Source: Dicaeum eximium (taxonomy: Eukaryota > Chordata > Aves > Passeriformes > Dicaeidae). From it: a stretch of 64,000 nucleotides of DNA. The stretch covers positions 5,724,482 to 5,788,481 of the forward strand of contig VWZP01002845.1 in assembly GCA_013396995.1 (NCBI GenBank), read 5' to 3'. The notes beneath the pieces were generated by a model, which saw only the letters and a program-made list of their open reading frames with translations, was not told where the DNA came from and ran no database searches. Below are positions 35,861 through 48,175 of this stretch, piece by piece. The first letter of the stretch is position 1. Every line of letters starts with the position of its first letter. The position numbers and the translations under genes are program-made.

Positions 35861-36392
35861 ATTAAAACTGGTTTAAGAAAGCTCTCTCCCCGAAGGAAAG
35901 TGGAAAATCTTGAATCCACCTTCTGTCAACAAGGCATTAGTCACAATTACTGAATATTATATATAGTACAATAGTGGTATGTCATACCTGGGAAATATTT
36001 CATTGTCTATTTGTCCCATGTGATAATTCACCTAAAGCAATGGCTGTAGCTACAGAAAGATTTAAAAAGCAAAATGAACCTGAGGCATCAGCTTGAGGCA
36101 GAGACTGGACTGCTGCTGGCTGGTTCTGCCTGGCTGCTCCAGGTTATACCATGTGTAGTGGTTTTGGTTTGCCAAATCAATGCAAAACCTCCAGACCACT
36201 GCAGAAGCTTTAGCCTTGGGGTCAAGCTGCAGCACAGGAGATCTTTGGATCTGTGCTGGAGATGGCAAGGAAAAAGTGGGCAAGATTGGCTTATTTCAAT
36301 GTCTGTCCTGAGAGCAATGGACTTGCCATCATGTGTGGAGCAGGCAGCATTACTATGGCATTGGTCATCCTGGGAATTTCCCCTGAGGGTGG

Positions 36393-36393
<1 letters not shown>
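35861..36393. other. Noncoding DNA, possibly part of an old LTR
   Basis: From about 36152 (TGTGTAGTGGTTTTGGTTTG) the sequence becomes less AT-rich and reads like the start of some bird LTRs, but I cannot identify a 3' end or a family. Two overlapping open frames (36074-36577 and 36253-36582) cross into the CAG tract; both are probably chance frames. Confidence 0.35.

Positions 36394-36429
<36 letters not shown>
36394..36429 (+). repeat. (CAG)12 microsatellite
   Basis: Twelve uninterrupted CAG units. Read in one frame it gives 12 Gln within a 109-codon open frame, in another a Ser run within a 167-codon open frame. Neither has a recognisable domain or splice support, so I call a noncoding microsatellite. 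It may be length-polymorphic. Confidence 0.95.
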
Positions 36430-36432
<3 letters not shown>

Positions 36433-38312
36433 GCAGATCTGTGCATGGCAAAGTCTCCCAGAAGGCTCATGCCAGTCTCTGAAGAGATGCAGAACAGGCT
36501 TTCACCTCAGCTCCAGCTGGAGCTGCACCATCTCAAAACCTCATCAGCAGCATCTTTCACTGAGATTTATTTCCTGAGCTAGGGGAGAGAGTGCTGGGCA
36601 TTGCTGTGCTGTTTCTAAAATGGAAGATAAGAAATGTTTTCAGTCTGCCAGGTTTTAGCACACCCTTCATTATAATCTGGCCCCTACCTGGGCAATTCAA
36701 TCCACCACTCCCACCACAGTTTCCATTGAAAGGATGGGGCACAGAGGAAGGCCAGAGCTGTGGAGCACTTTTTTACCCTAGGAACAGCCAGAGGATTTGA
36801 GAAGTAGGAGGGTATTCCCAGAACTGTGCAGAGCCAGGGACCTTTCAGTGCTACACTAGATGAAGCATCTTTGCCTCTTGTACTGCTAAACCAAAGTCAA
36901 AAACAGTGCCCAGGAGATGTGTCTTCTTCTGCAGCCAGGTGCATCTGCATCTCTGAAGGATGTGAAGAATGAACACAGAGATTGTGACTTCAAAGAGAAA
37001 CACCCAATAAGCTTTGTCAGGCATACACTCCTCCTCAGTACACCAAAACATGACATTTTTCTTTGTTTGGCTGGTATTTTTTCCCACCCTTTTTTCATCA
37101 AAATTGTTCTGCTTTACAGGATACACGTCCTTGGTCAGTTACGCCACATGTCTGCTGCTAAATGCATTAGGAGGCTCACTGTGTTTGCTCATGCCTCCAG
37201 CAAGGATAAAGAGCAAAAAAATTATGTATTCCACTCAGCCTCTGACATGTGTGGACAGTAGATGTTCCACAGAAACAGGGTATAATCTATTTTCAGATTA
37301 TAAATCAGATGTCCATAGTCTACTATTAAAACCCCCTCTGTTATTAATTTGTTAGGTGCTATTAGTACACAGTGACACATTTTCATTACTAAGCACCACT
37401 AGAAGTAAGGACTTGTACTAATTACCTGCATTATCATTGTAACCTGTGCAGGCTTTGCAGGTGTGTTGGACTTTTCAGCTCTTCCCCACACAGCAGAGCC
37501 CAAAAAGCCAGTTGTCCCTTGGGTATCTGTTCTGCCACCTACAGCTTTCCAGACTGATAAACCTGTCTCTCCCTCAGTGCATCTATCCTCAGTGCACTCA
37601 TACCATCACAGCATCCTCAGCTCCACACAAAAGTTAATAGCCCAAAGCATGTGCAGAAGGACTGAGAGGAGCAGAATATTCCTGACACAACCCTAGACCT
37701 GAAAGATATTCAGCGGAAGTTCAACATCGCTTCACGGATGACAGAGCCCTCACACAAGAAACCAGGGACATCTGCTCTTTTGCAGACCACCAGCTTCACC
37801 ATCCCTTTCATTGTCTGGGGCTCAGCAGATGTAACAACATTGTGAAAGAGCTCCTCCTGTATCAGCTCAGTCTTAGCTAACAGATTAATTGCTTGCCTGT
37901 ATGTCAGGGCTAAAGAGAAACAGCTTAAACCAGGCTTTGTGCAACTCCGGGCTACATCCATGTTTACATTAAGAAATGCAAAAGGCTGTGGAGATAGCAC
38001 TGCAAAGGAAAGGAAACACCACATCCAAACAGTGGCCCTGGGCACAAGGCAGGGCATAAACACTCTCAAAAGGTCAGGACCCATTGGCAATATTTGCAGG
38101 GGTTCAGATTCAAAAGCCAAAGATTTCAGGAGCTGTTGTTTTTTTTAAAAACAGTCAAATCTTTATAAAGATTTTCAAGAGCAGTCAGTAACCTGCCTTA
38201 GGCAGTGCACAGTATCTCATGTTTCAGAAGCAGCCTGGGGCCAGTGCCCCATAGCTCTGCACCTCACACTGCCAGTAGCCATGGGGACATGTAATAGCGC
38301 TGGATGGGATCT
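36430..38312. other. Unique noncoding DNA, no gene seen
   Basis: Short overlapping open frames; the longest (37710-38120 minus, 136 codons) shows no domain. No repeat family recognised. Confidence 0.5.
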
Positions 38313-38347
38313 GCACTCTGGACCCCCAGCAAGGGGGTCCAGAGTGC
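38313..38347. repeat. Perfect inverted repeat, 15-bp arms, 5-base loop
   Basis: GCACTCTGGACCCCC (38313-38327), loop AGCAA, then its exact reverse complement (38333-38347). The stem is GC-rich with no mismatch, so a very stable hairpin is possible in DNA or RNA. No run of T follows, and this is not a bacterial terminator context. It is probably a small template-switch product or an RNA hairpin. Confidence 0.95.
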
Positions 38348-41300
38348 CTGAGCCACATCCACCCATTTCACAACCTGCTTCTCTGAAGAGCCACATCCAG
38401 TGCAACACCTGGTTTAGCCTTCTCTTTATTTTATAGATGCTCTTTCCTGGCAATTATTCCCCCTTCCCATGCGTCTCTGCAGAAAACTTTCTGATCCTGC
38501 TAGGGCACCTCCTGGGTGAACTGGGGGAAAGCAGAATGCTTCTAATTAGCTTGATGCATAATTTCTCATCAGATTTATCCAGGAGTGGATCAGTCAATGT
38601 TTTAAAATGAGAGAGGAAATGCAGACTCTGATCTGGAGATAATAGAGGCAACAAACCTGAAGCACACATCAGCACTGAAGGCTGGAAGGCCTCAGTGGCA
38701 TCTGGCTCCAGAGGGCAAACATTTTTGTCACAAAAATTAGCTCGTTACCTTTTTTTTTAATCCATCAATGCTCTGATTTCTCAGGTGACCCTGGGCAAGA
38801 CAGTGCACTAGAATTACTTCTAGAATGGATATTATATTGCTCCCCCTTTGCTGTCCTTTTTACACCATGAGCCCTGTGGGTATGGTGAGGTGCCACAGCA
38901 GCTGCCACAGGGACATTCCACATCTCAAATTGCTTCTTTAAGCATTCATGTAGCACGGTTTTCACAGAATCAGTATTTACCAACTAGATCCACAAGCAGT
39001 TCATTTTCCATGCATTAGTGTCACTGCAAGACAGTGATTTACTGCCTCAGCAAGGAGATGCTTTCTCTGGGGGAGAAGCTAATTTAACCCTCCCCAAGCC
39101 CTGCCAGATGCCTCTAGTCAGCGTGGGGAAGAGAGTGGTGGTCTGCAGCATCCTGGGGGCTGTGCAGTGCCTGGCTGTGCTGTGCTGCAGCACAGGGAGT
39201 GCCAGCCCAGGGCATCCTGAGAGTTCAGCTCCCTGCACGTGAGCTGAATCTAAGCCAGATACAGAGGAACTTTGAAACACTGCCTGCTTTTAAAAGGATC
39301 ATTTCAACAAAAGGGTCTCACCACTCTTGTGCACAGCACAAGCTGGGTGACATTCCTGATACCTTCAGCACATGGCACACTCATTCTGACCACTGCTTGT
39401 GTCACAAGACTGATGGTCCTTGGTCTGAAGGATATTCAAGTGATATATCCCTTCATTGTGCTTTCCTGGATGAGTTCAGTTTTTTGAGAGTGCAGAGATC
39501 AGGGCAAGAGCTGGGAGCTCACTCTCCCAGAAAATCCCTATGGTCTTGTTGATGAGGTAGCAGACATGCTTGACTTTATTTTTTTCTGTACAGTTTTCAT
39601 GTATAGTTTGGATTATTGGTATTTGGTTGCTTTTCCTTTTGAGGTGTGTTGGTCCTATGGCTTCAAGGTGCCTTCTCTTCTGAGAGGGAGTGAGAGGAGC
39701 AGGCTGGGTTTGGATATGAATGGAAAGCATTAACTGTGAAAGTCTCCCCACGTGACAGATTCCCCTGCCCTAACTTTCATTTTCTTTTTTTGCACATACA
39801 GGGGAAGAATATTTTGTGGATGCAGGGTAAGGGATACATCAGCCTCTCACTTCTTTTCCTGTCAAACAGAGGAAAGAGCCACATTTCCTAAAGTGAAGAA
39901 CATGGAAATGTTCTCAGTCTTCCTCTGAAAGGATCTAGGACGAGACATGAATCTGAGACCTACTGAGAAACAATCTCCATCTGTTTTATCAAATTTAATG
40001 ACTCATTCTTATAAGCCAATATTGAAATAATGCCTTTTCTTTTTCACAAGGCAGATTCTAAAGATACCCAAAGCCAAGCCTGAAAATATCAGCAACCTAG
40101 AATATGAAGTGGAGACAATTGGCAGCCCTGCATATAGCTAGCTGGCAACACATCCAAAATGTTTGCCTTCTAATAATAGAAAGCTGTAAGAGGCATATGG
40201 GGAAATTGAGCTCTAAGATTTTTATTTCCTATGTATAAATATGCTGAAGTCACAGATGTCTCTGCAGTGTCAATCTGCCACAACCAAATGCAAGGAACAG
40301 ACCCCAAAGGCACCAAGAAATGTGGAATAGCAAGCTTCCCATATTGAAGAGTTTGCTCCTTTTCCGATAGCTGAGTGTTTAAAAAGTTCTACCAACCAAT
40401 CTGAAACAAACTGTCTGATCTATTAAAAAGCCACATTTTATTCACATTCCCTTTTCCCATTGAGCCAGAGTGTTGGTGTCTGTACTGCTAAGGGAGGACA
40501 TGTCTTGCCAGGAGCACGTCTGATCACCTCCCAAAGTCATGAGAACACTGTCAGCTCTACCAGAAGCCCCTAAAAAATGTACAAAACATTGTGAAAACAG
40601 CTGTTGTGTAGGTAAAATCTAAAATCTGGTTTTTACATGTGCCTGGTACACTTAGATTAGGTCTTTGCCATGTTAACAGAAGCTTTGAGTTTTAAAGAAT
40701 GAAAATGTAATTTTCTTGCATATCTCATAAACAGAAATTGTTACAATTCATGGCATTTACAGTCTCCAGCACTGTAAGCAACAATTTTACACACCAGACC
40801 AGCTGGTAACCGGTGAGTCTTATGAGATAATGCCTGTGATTGATACTCATAAAATCTGCAAGGGGAGCCTGTAGGTCCCAGGAGAGCCACAGACTGTCTA
40901 TAGCCTTTACAAGTTCTACTGTAGCAGGAGGCCAAATTTGCAATTGCCAGGAGAGAAATATTTATGGGTCATGAACCCTCAGGCTGAGCCATGAGAGCCT
41001 TCAGCTATTGTCAGGAGCATATATAAACCCTGCTTTTATTTTACTCAGTTGTCCAGACATGGGGAAATTGGATTCATGCCAGTACTGCCAATATCTGCTG
41101 AACGGCTTGTAATTTTTTTTTCTGTCATTTCTTTATGATGTATAGGGCAGAGTATGACAGATTTATTATCAAAGTCGTATGGGAGGCAAAGTGCTTTTAC
41201 TCACTTTTTCTAGGGTCATCAAAGTCTTGTAAAATCTGGAAAGCTCCATGAACAAGTGAGAAAAAGAAGGGACCAGGAAAGTGAAAGGTGGTCAGGCTAA

Positions 41301-42638
41301 GAGAAAAGGTATTTCTTATCAAACTAATTTATTTTTTAACTTCTTTGAAACTTGTGCTTGTGGAGTGAAGAGAAGGTGGGTTCTTTCTTTCCTCCTAAGT
41401 ATTTAGGATTGCATCTTTCTCATTGCTGAGAAGGTAAGAAGACACCCAATATTCATTAGTTCACTATTCATTAGTTCCTTGCAATAAACAAAGAAACAAA
41501 AAGCTTTGATACTCCCCATAATTTCAAGAATACTAATTAAATAATTAAAAAGTGCTTTCTAAAATAAGTCGCAAAAACAGGCTTCCTACATAAGATTTTT
41601 AAAACACCTTGTTCCTCCTGCAAATCTTTCAGTAATTTATGAAGCCTTTTTGAGATAATTTGTATTATATTGCAATAAAAATGGAAGCTATTATGACAGG
41701 AGGTGTCATTTGGTGCAAAGGAACATGTATAATAAGCCATGAAACACCTTCCTACTGGAAGAAGTCAGTCCACAATTAAAGAGCAGGGCTAATCTCATCC
41801 CTGATTGTATTTATAAGGCAACAACCATCATGACAAGTAATGGCACAATTCAAATAAATTTCCAGATGTCCTTGAACAGATCTCCTTCAAAATGTAAGAA
41901 TATATCTATTAATAACTGAATCATACAGCAGCAAAGTAGCTGTCAGAAAAGCTTGGCAATTTTTTTTCTGGTGATATCTGTTTCTCTAATAAAAGATATT
42001 ACCTCTTGCTTCAAACTTCTGCATTTTTGAAACCATTCCTAGAACCCATACTACTTTTTTTTGTAGGAAGCAGCAAAACATAATGCAAACCTTCTCCCTG
42101 TTGTTTTTTGTGGGACTTTTTTGCTGTTTTTCTCAGGCACTATAATTTGGCGTTCAGCATCTGCTGTGTCTGATAAAAGGCCAGAATAAAAATCAAGTCT
42201 GCCTTGTCCACAGCCCCAGCCTGACATATATAAAACATTATTTTCCCTCCAGCAGCAACGTCTGCAGATCATTCTTTACCCAGTGCCTGGGTCTTCTGCA
42301 AAGCCATCTGTTAGTCTTGCAAAAAGGTGGGGATCCTGACACTGCTGCACGAGGGATTGGAGCCGGAATGCAGTTAAGTGCCAACACCACAACATTCCTA
42401 TGGTTCAACTGTTCCCACTGACAGAAAATACTAAAGAAACACAAAAAAGCATGTTTCATGTTTCACCTCATAGGGGAGGTGCTAGCATCGAGCAAACACC
42501 AAGGAGACACAAGAGGAAGTTATTCCATTCAATATGCACAGGCATATATGCACAGTGAGATGGAGAGGGGAGCAAGGGGCTCCCAGCACTTTTCCTTTCC
42601 TGGTCTTGCTGCTGACGAGGAGCCCTCCTGTGTCCTCC
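38348..42638. other. Unique noncoding DNA, no gene seen
   Basis: No gene recognised. Minor structures: a 16-bp palindrome CTGTGCTGCAGCACAG at 39180-39195, and TATTCATTAGTTC twice, 2 bp apart (41450-41462, 41465-41477). AT-rich from about 41300 to 42000. Confidence 0.5.
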
Positions 42639-42683
42639 ATCACAGAATCACAGAATAAGCTGAGTTGAAAGAGACTCATAAGG
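42639..42683 (-). mobile_element. CR1 LINE 3'-end fragment, reverse
   Basis: ATCACAGAATCACAGAATAA followed by GCTGAGTTGAAAGAGACTCA: the reverse complement of the CR1 terminal repeat and last unique bases. Only about 45 bp remains. Confidence 0.88.
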
Positions 42684-43270
42684 AAGGGAGGCAGGTCATG
42701 AGAGAGGTGATGGAGAGATGGCACTAATGAGAAATCTGCGTCTCCTGAAGGAGTCAAATACACCTTTTTCTATGCCTTTGGTGATCCATGTATAGCACAT
42801 TTTCAATTCTATGCAATCTGCCAACAGAATTAGCATGACGGAATGTGAAACTCCTGTTGTTGTTATTATTATTATTTATTTTAAAGAGGGTTCATGGCAA
42901 ACATCAGAATCCCCCCGTCCTTGTCCTAGGAGGTGTTTTAGGAGCCATCACCTCTTCCTGCCACCATTTGCCTTATCCCTCCATGATGGGGCTTTTCCAT
43001 GTGCTCCCTCTCCATGCCCTCAGCAGCTCAGGCAGGAGATGCTCTGGCTGCTTCCCTCCCTTTCCAGGAGCTGCTTTTCACAATGCCCATTGCAGCTCTC
43101 TCTGAGCAGACCTCTTGTGCAGGAAGAGAGGTCCCCTTGCAAGTGTCAGCACTGAGTCTTATTTGCATTTAATCCACCTGAAAAATCCCTCACACTTCGT
43201 CCAACAAGAACAGGGTTGCTTTAAGCATTTCAGAAAACCCTCTCCTTGTAGGCATAATGTTATAAGCAAG
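42684..43270. other. Unique noncoding DNA, no gene seen
   Basis: It contains a short T/A-rich simple repeat (GTTGTTGTTATTATTATTATTT, about 42856-42880). Open frames of 86-114 codons overlap in several frames and show no domain. Confidence 0.5.
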
Positions 43271-43330
43271 CATGAGAGTGGGGACTGTTTCAAGCCAGTT
43301 CATGAGAGTGGGGACTGCTTCAAGCCAGTT
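43271..43330 (+). repeat. 30-bp tandem duplication
   Basis: Two head-to-tail copies (43271-43300, 43301-43330), each starting CATGAGAGTGGGGACTG and ending CAAGCCAGTT, with one difference (T at 43288, C at 43318). The unit is a multiple of three, so the 107-codon frame over it contains a repeated peptide; there is no other sign of coding. Confidence 0.95.
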
Positions 43331-44726
43331 CAGCTGCTTTCAAGTTCAGCTGCTGCTGATGGGGCTGACTCCACACACACAAACTGTCCTGGTTGTGCCC
43401 CTCCACCATGTGGGACAGCACAGAGGAAGACAGCATAGCATGAACCATGGGGACAGCATCCAGACAGCCTCAAATTATATTAAAAACTGGCAATCCTGGA
43501 AAGACACACATAAGCAACCCACCCCTCACTTCCTCCAAGGTCCTTTAAATGTATATGTATAGTTGTGTATGTGTGTAATTTTTTGTGTCAGGAAAATAAA
43601 GTGTTTTCAAATTCCACACCCTTTCCTGTGGAAACGATTTCTTTTGCCTTCTCTTTTTCAGTACTAGTAGCAAGAAAATACAGCCCACCTCATGAGCAAC
43701 AGCTCAGAGAGGCAGGTCTTTCTTTGCTTCAGACCTGCCACTCACATATAATTCAAGCTGCAAGTTTCCAATCCAGGAATATAAAAATGCTGTTTCCACC
43801 CACCATATCAACCTGCTGTGCAGAAAATCACATGCAAAAAAGCCACTTTAGATCTCTTAAGTACATGGCCAACACCCAAGCTGTGAAAATAATCTGATTT
43901 TCCCTTATTCCAGACTGCCCCAACAGAGAAAAAACCAAAGGTGGATCTGTATCAGTAATCATGAGTATTGGCAGAGACAAAAGCCAGAGGTGGAGCAGAA
44001 GTGAGAAGTCTCTTGCCTGAAGCAGGGAAAGGCAACACAGTGGGCAGGAGCCAAGGAAATCCCTGTCAGAGAGCTGGGAGATGTGATCCTATAGCAGAGC
44101 ATAACTGAAACCATCAAGACATTAAAAGGAAATACAAATGTTGTTACAAAGAAATCCCCATAAATAATCCCAAATTAGAACCTTGGTGTGACGTTGAAGG
44201 TCAGGTGCTTCTCAGATAGGGCTGGTGAACACAGCTTGGATGACAGCAATCAGTGCTGGGGGGGTTTGTGCTTCAGCTTGCTGCCAAATATTGCAGGGTG
44301 GCTGCTGAGTGAACATGGTTACTGGCTTCTCCCATGACTAGTATAAGTATGGGACCAAAAAATGGGCTTTCTATGGTCACATCTCATAACATGCCATGAA
44401 AAGCACATGCAGTTGAAAAGACAGAAAGTACTAGAAACTTTCATAATGGAAAATCCCCTATTTACCAGTGATTTAAATTAGATATCTGTGCAGGTACCTC
44501 TTGGTATTTACTGCAAAGTAGACTTTTTTCAGTAATGCGACAGATAAAATTGAAAAGCACAGGGACTGTCAATTCACTCTTCTCCTTTTTCCCCAGCTAG
44601 GCTTTTCTGGGCTGTTGCTCAACAGCATAGTAATGAATGCAGTAGATCTGTTTAACTTGACAGCCAAAGTATAAATGAAAAAGTGCCACCCCCTCCAAAC
44701 ACACACATGACAATTTTCTAAACCGT
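43331..44726. other. Unique noncoding DNA, no gene seen
   Basis: No gene or repeat recognised beyond short CA runs at about 43371-43380 and 44699-44708. Confidence 0.5.
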
Positions 44727-44780
44727 GGAATCATTTAGGTTGATGGGGCTTGTGGAGGTCCTCTGACCCACCTCCTACTG
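44727..44780 (-). mobile_element. CR1 LINE 3'-end fragment, reverse, distinct type
   Basis: GGAATCATTTAGGTTGATGG and GTGGAGGTCCTCTGACCCAC then CTCCTACTG. This is the reversed CR1 tail of the GGAGGTC...CTAGTCCAACCTCCTGCTC type, a different tail type from the copies at 25665 and 42639. Confidence 0.7.
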
Positions 44781-45034
44781 ATACATGGACTCAAAAACTT
44801 CATCAGTTTTCTGACTTTACATCCTGAGAGGAGAGAGAACTCTCTCATACTTATAACCCAAACCTTAGAGGGGTGGGGTTTAAAACTTGTATCAGTCCTC
44901 AGCATTTCCCCTGTTGTCTGACTTAAGCGGAGTCAACGCTTCCTAAATGCTCAGGTGTTCCCAGAAAGTTTACAAGGATGATATTTCCTAAACTATTCAG
45001 AAAAGGGGCTGAAATTTCCCAGTGATCTTTGGTG

Positions 45035-45632
45035 TAGTACATGGTGAAGGATAATAAAATGGAAGATGTGAATTGATGTAGATAAGCAGAAAGTAATGCA
45101 CATGGGGGGGAAAGTGCTTCTGTTGCAGACAGAGTGAAAAACTCTGAACTAGCTTTTTAGAAAAGGTCTTGGAGCAAGATGGTTTTTGAAAATGACAGCT
45201 CAGTGCTCAGGAGAGGTCAAATGGGAGGTTAGAAATGTAGCTGGGAAAGGCACAGCAAGGGACATTGTGCTGACTGTCAGCATACCATGCCTGGTACAGC
45301 TCTCTTCATTTCAGAAATGAAGGCGAACCAAGAAAGAGACAAAAATAAGGGAGAAGGATGGCCAAGGGCTTCTGTGCAAAGAGAGACTGGGCAGACCAGG
45401 ACCCTTCAGCTGGGAGAAGACATTGCTGAGAAAGCAGATGACAGAACTCCTCAAAATCATTAAAGGTGTGGGGACTTAGACAGGAAATTATGTTCACTGC
45501 CTCACTGATACAGAAATTACAAAACACCTAGTGAGTTTACCAGGTGGCAGACTCGATGGGGTGAGGTTCCTTCATGCAGTGCATGATAAGCTGTGGAGCT
45601 ACTTGCTGCAGGACACTGCAGGTGATGCCTTA
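45035..45632 (+). mobile_element. Older CR1 LINE fragment, forward
   Basis: Stations of an ancient CR1-type 3' region in order: AAGTAATGCACATGGGGG, GGTCTTGGAGCAAGATGG, CAGCTCAGTGCTCAG, ACCCTTCAGCTGGGAGAAGA, ACTCCTCAAAATCATTAAAG, TGGAGCTACTTGCTGCAGGA. It is more diverged than the other copies and of the kind also common in turtles and crocodilians. The 3' end is cut near 45632, where the LTR begins, so the LTR seems to have inserted into or beside it. No CR1 sequence resumes clearly after the LTR. Confidence 0.8.
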
Positions 45633-46084
45633 AGTTTTAGCTTTTATATTTTTCAGATTCTGTGCTGCTTTAGTGTGCAGTTCTGAGCTTCATAATGAGT
45701 GTTGCTAAGCCCTCTTCAAAGAGTAGATAGACAAAACAATTCCTCTTCTAGCTTGGGACCAAGGACAACTGATACAAGTTTCAGGCCCAAGAGCATAAAC
45801 AACGGTGGACTGAAGAGGGAAAACAAGAAGGATGGGACTTAATAATCTGAAGCTGCAATTGGACAATTAATTCCAATATGCAAATGGACCAAAACTTATA
45901 AAAGTGTGAGACCTCATGACCAGTTGTCCATTTTTGTGACCATTTGGGTTTCATCTTGGGTGTAGCCTTGGCTGGGCTCTTGTACTGCCCAAGGTGTATC
46001 CATTAAGGCCTTTTAATAAATACCTACTTTATTCTTTAACTCTGTCTAGCCTCTGTTCTAGGTCAGCCTTCTCAAAGCATCACA
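45623..46084 (+). mobile_element. Solo LTR of an avian endogenous retrovirus
   Basis: The sequence has retroviral LTR layout. A U3-like part contains CCAAT and the octamer ATGCAAAT (45878-45885). A TATA box TATAAAAG lies at 45897-45904. The polyadenylation signal AATAAA is at 46015-46020, with a T/GT-rich stretch after it. The end is CTTCTCAAAGCATCA(CA). It resembles songbird ERVK-type LTRs from memory. No internal viral sequence adjoins it, so it is solo. The 5' boundary is uncertain (45623-45661) and no clear target-site duplication was found. Confidence 0.75.
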
Positions 46085-48175
46085 GGCAGTGAGATCTTTC
46101 ATAGCTCCAAGGAAGATCAAAGCCAAAGAGATATTTTTTCAAGGATTAGTAAGTACAAAGGCATCGCTTATGGCTCAAGAAGTCAACACAGGTCTGTCTT
46201 CCTGCTATCCACATCACCACACCTCTGGTTTGGCTTGTGAATGCTACAATCACATAGTCATGGCTGTGCCTCAGAGCTGTAGGTTCCAAAGGAGAGAAGA
46301 GATGTCAGAGAAGATGACTAGCAGGGCCCAGCACCTGGTTCCACACTGTTAGCCCTCTGACAGATAAGCAAAGCTTCAGGCTGGCACAGGTGGGTACAAA
46401 TTAACCTGTTCCAGACTTCTGAAGATTGGTTGAGTGCTTGGGGAGCACCTGACACCATGATATTTTTAGTCTGAGCTAGGATGACTCAAGCAGGATTTAC
46501 TGTATCCTTGTACCACACACTCAGCTGTACTGGTCAAACAAGATCTGTGAAGTCACCTGGATGAACAAAACACGTGTAAAGTCAAAATTTCTTTCTGTCA
46601 AAAGAAACAAATCATTTTCTTAAAAATACATCCTTTCATGGATCTTTCCAAGCCACAGAAGCAAAAAACAAGGCAACCAGCCCACCCTGGAGAGATGAAA
46701 TTCCTCCAGGTGCAGGAGGCCCCTAACTGCCCTGCTGCCAAGGGATGTGTGATGAGGAACAGCCCTCCTTGCATTACAATTCCTTACTCTTTTGTCTGCA
46801 CTGCTATATTTTCCACACTGCTTTCTAGATCCTTAATGCCCAAGAACACATCTGCTGGTTTTGTTACTCAAAACCAGAGCTGGAAAAAAAGCAAAAAATC
46901 ACTTTTATTGAACTGCCTGCTATTTGATTGAGAAATATAACACCCCAAGATGAGTTATTGGCTCAATTGTCACTCAGGAAATGTGTGCTCTTGGTGCCAG
47001 ACCGAGTGTGCATTTGAGTGTGCATAGCACATTTGCACAGCTCTCTCAACACCTGGATCCTAATTTTTTTGCAGGTCCTCCAGCTTGCCTTCCACATGTG
47101 GTAGAGATGCCCCCCAACTTCCTGCTCCCTATAGCCTGCAGAACACCAGAAAACCCATTCTGACACAGTTTAAATTGACACCTCTGTCATTTGCTTTTCT
47201 TAATTATGTAATGGATGCATTTGAGAGCACTGGTGCTGTGAGCAAACCTTTGAGGCAGCCCCCACAGCTCGTGGCATAGCTGCTGGAACACCGTGTCAAT
47301 CACTCCAGCTGCAGTGGCACTGTTAGATTTCGAATAAAGATCTTTCATGGGGGAACTGGGTAATGTCTCTGCATGGAGCTGTCTATTTCAGAGAAAATGG
47401 AGCTAAATACTGTTCATTATGTTTAACTCATCTGATTTTTAAAAGAAGATGTTTGCTTTAAAATGGCTTTAAAGCTCTCCCCTCTGGAGCTCTGGGTACT
47501 TCAGTCACCTGAGGCTGGGAGGGAAGGGTGCACCATTTGCTTTCCTGGCCTCAGTTTCAATTTCATTGCTAAATGGTGAAATGCAATTTAAAATGTCTCC
47601 ATGTGAAGACATTTCCATAGCTGTGAACATCCCTGTGTCACACACAGGTTCAGCACAGATGAGCACAGATCATCTCGCCTCACCCAGGCAAGCTCTTTAA
47701 AAGTTCTCTTCTGAGCCAAGATGATGCCTTATCTGCAAAGGCTGGATTTTCCCGTAAGAATCTGGCTCCTGGCATAACATTAGGCGTTCAGGATTTTTCT
47801 GAAAGGTTTGGTTTACTATATATGCTGCATTTCTAATGACCTCCCCTGGCAATTGTGTCTGATATCAGATATATATCTCCAATACCTGGCTGTGCAATAA
47901 TTTTGCAATAATGAAATTAATTGCACCTTCCAAGGCAGGGAACCTAAGTGGCTATTGAAAACTTTAATTTAAATCAGAAAAGTTAATTGCCTCTCCATAA
48001 CAAATGAAAAAGAAATACATACTTTGGAAGATGGCCACAGGTCTCTCTAGTCGATATAAATTGAATGTACTTCTACGTATGTCAGAGTAAAATTTTATTT
48101 CAGTATTTCATTGAGTATTCTAGGAATTCCTTGACAACATATCTCTAGGAAATCAGGTTAACCACATATTCCTAC
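46085..48175. other. Unique noncoding DNA, no gene seen
   Basis: No gene recognised. About 47815-48010 is very AT-rich and repeat-free (GATATCAGATATATATC, TGAAATTAATTGCACC) and could be a conserved element. Confidence 0.5.

Noticed and set aside
36074..36577. 167-codon frame with poly-Ser
   Set aside because: The Ser run is only the CAG microsatellite in another frame; no other support.
39180..39195. 16-bp palindrome CTGTGCTGCAGCACAG
   Set aside because: Short and in a CTG/CAG-rich setting where such palindromes arise easily.
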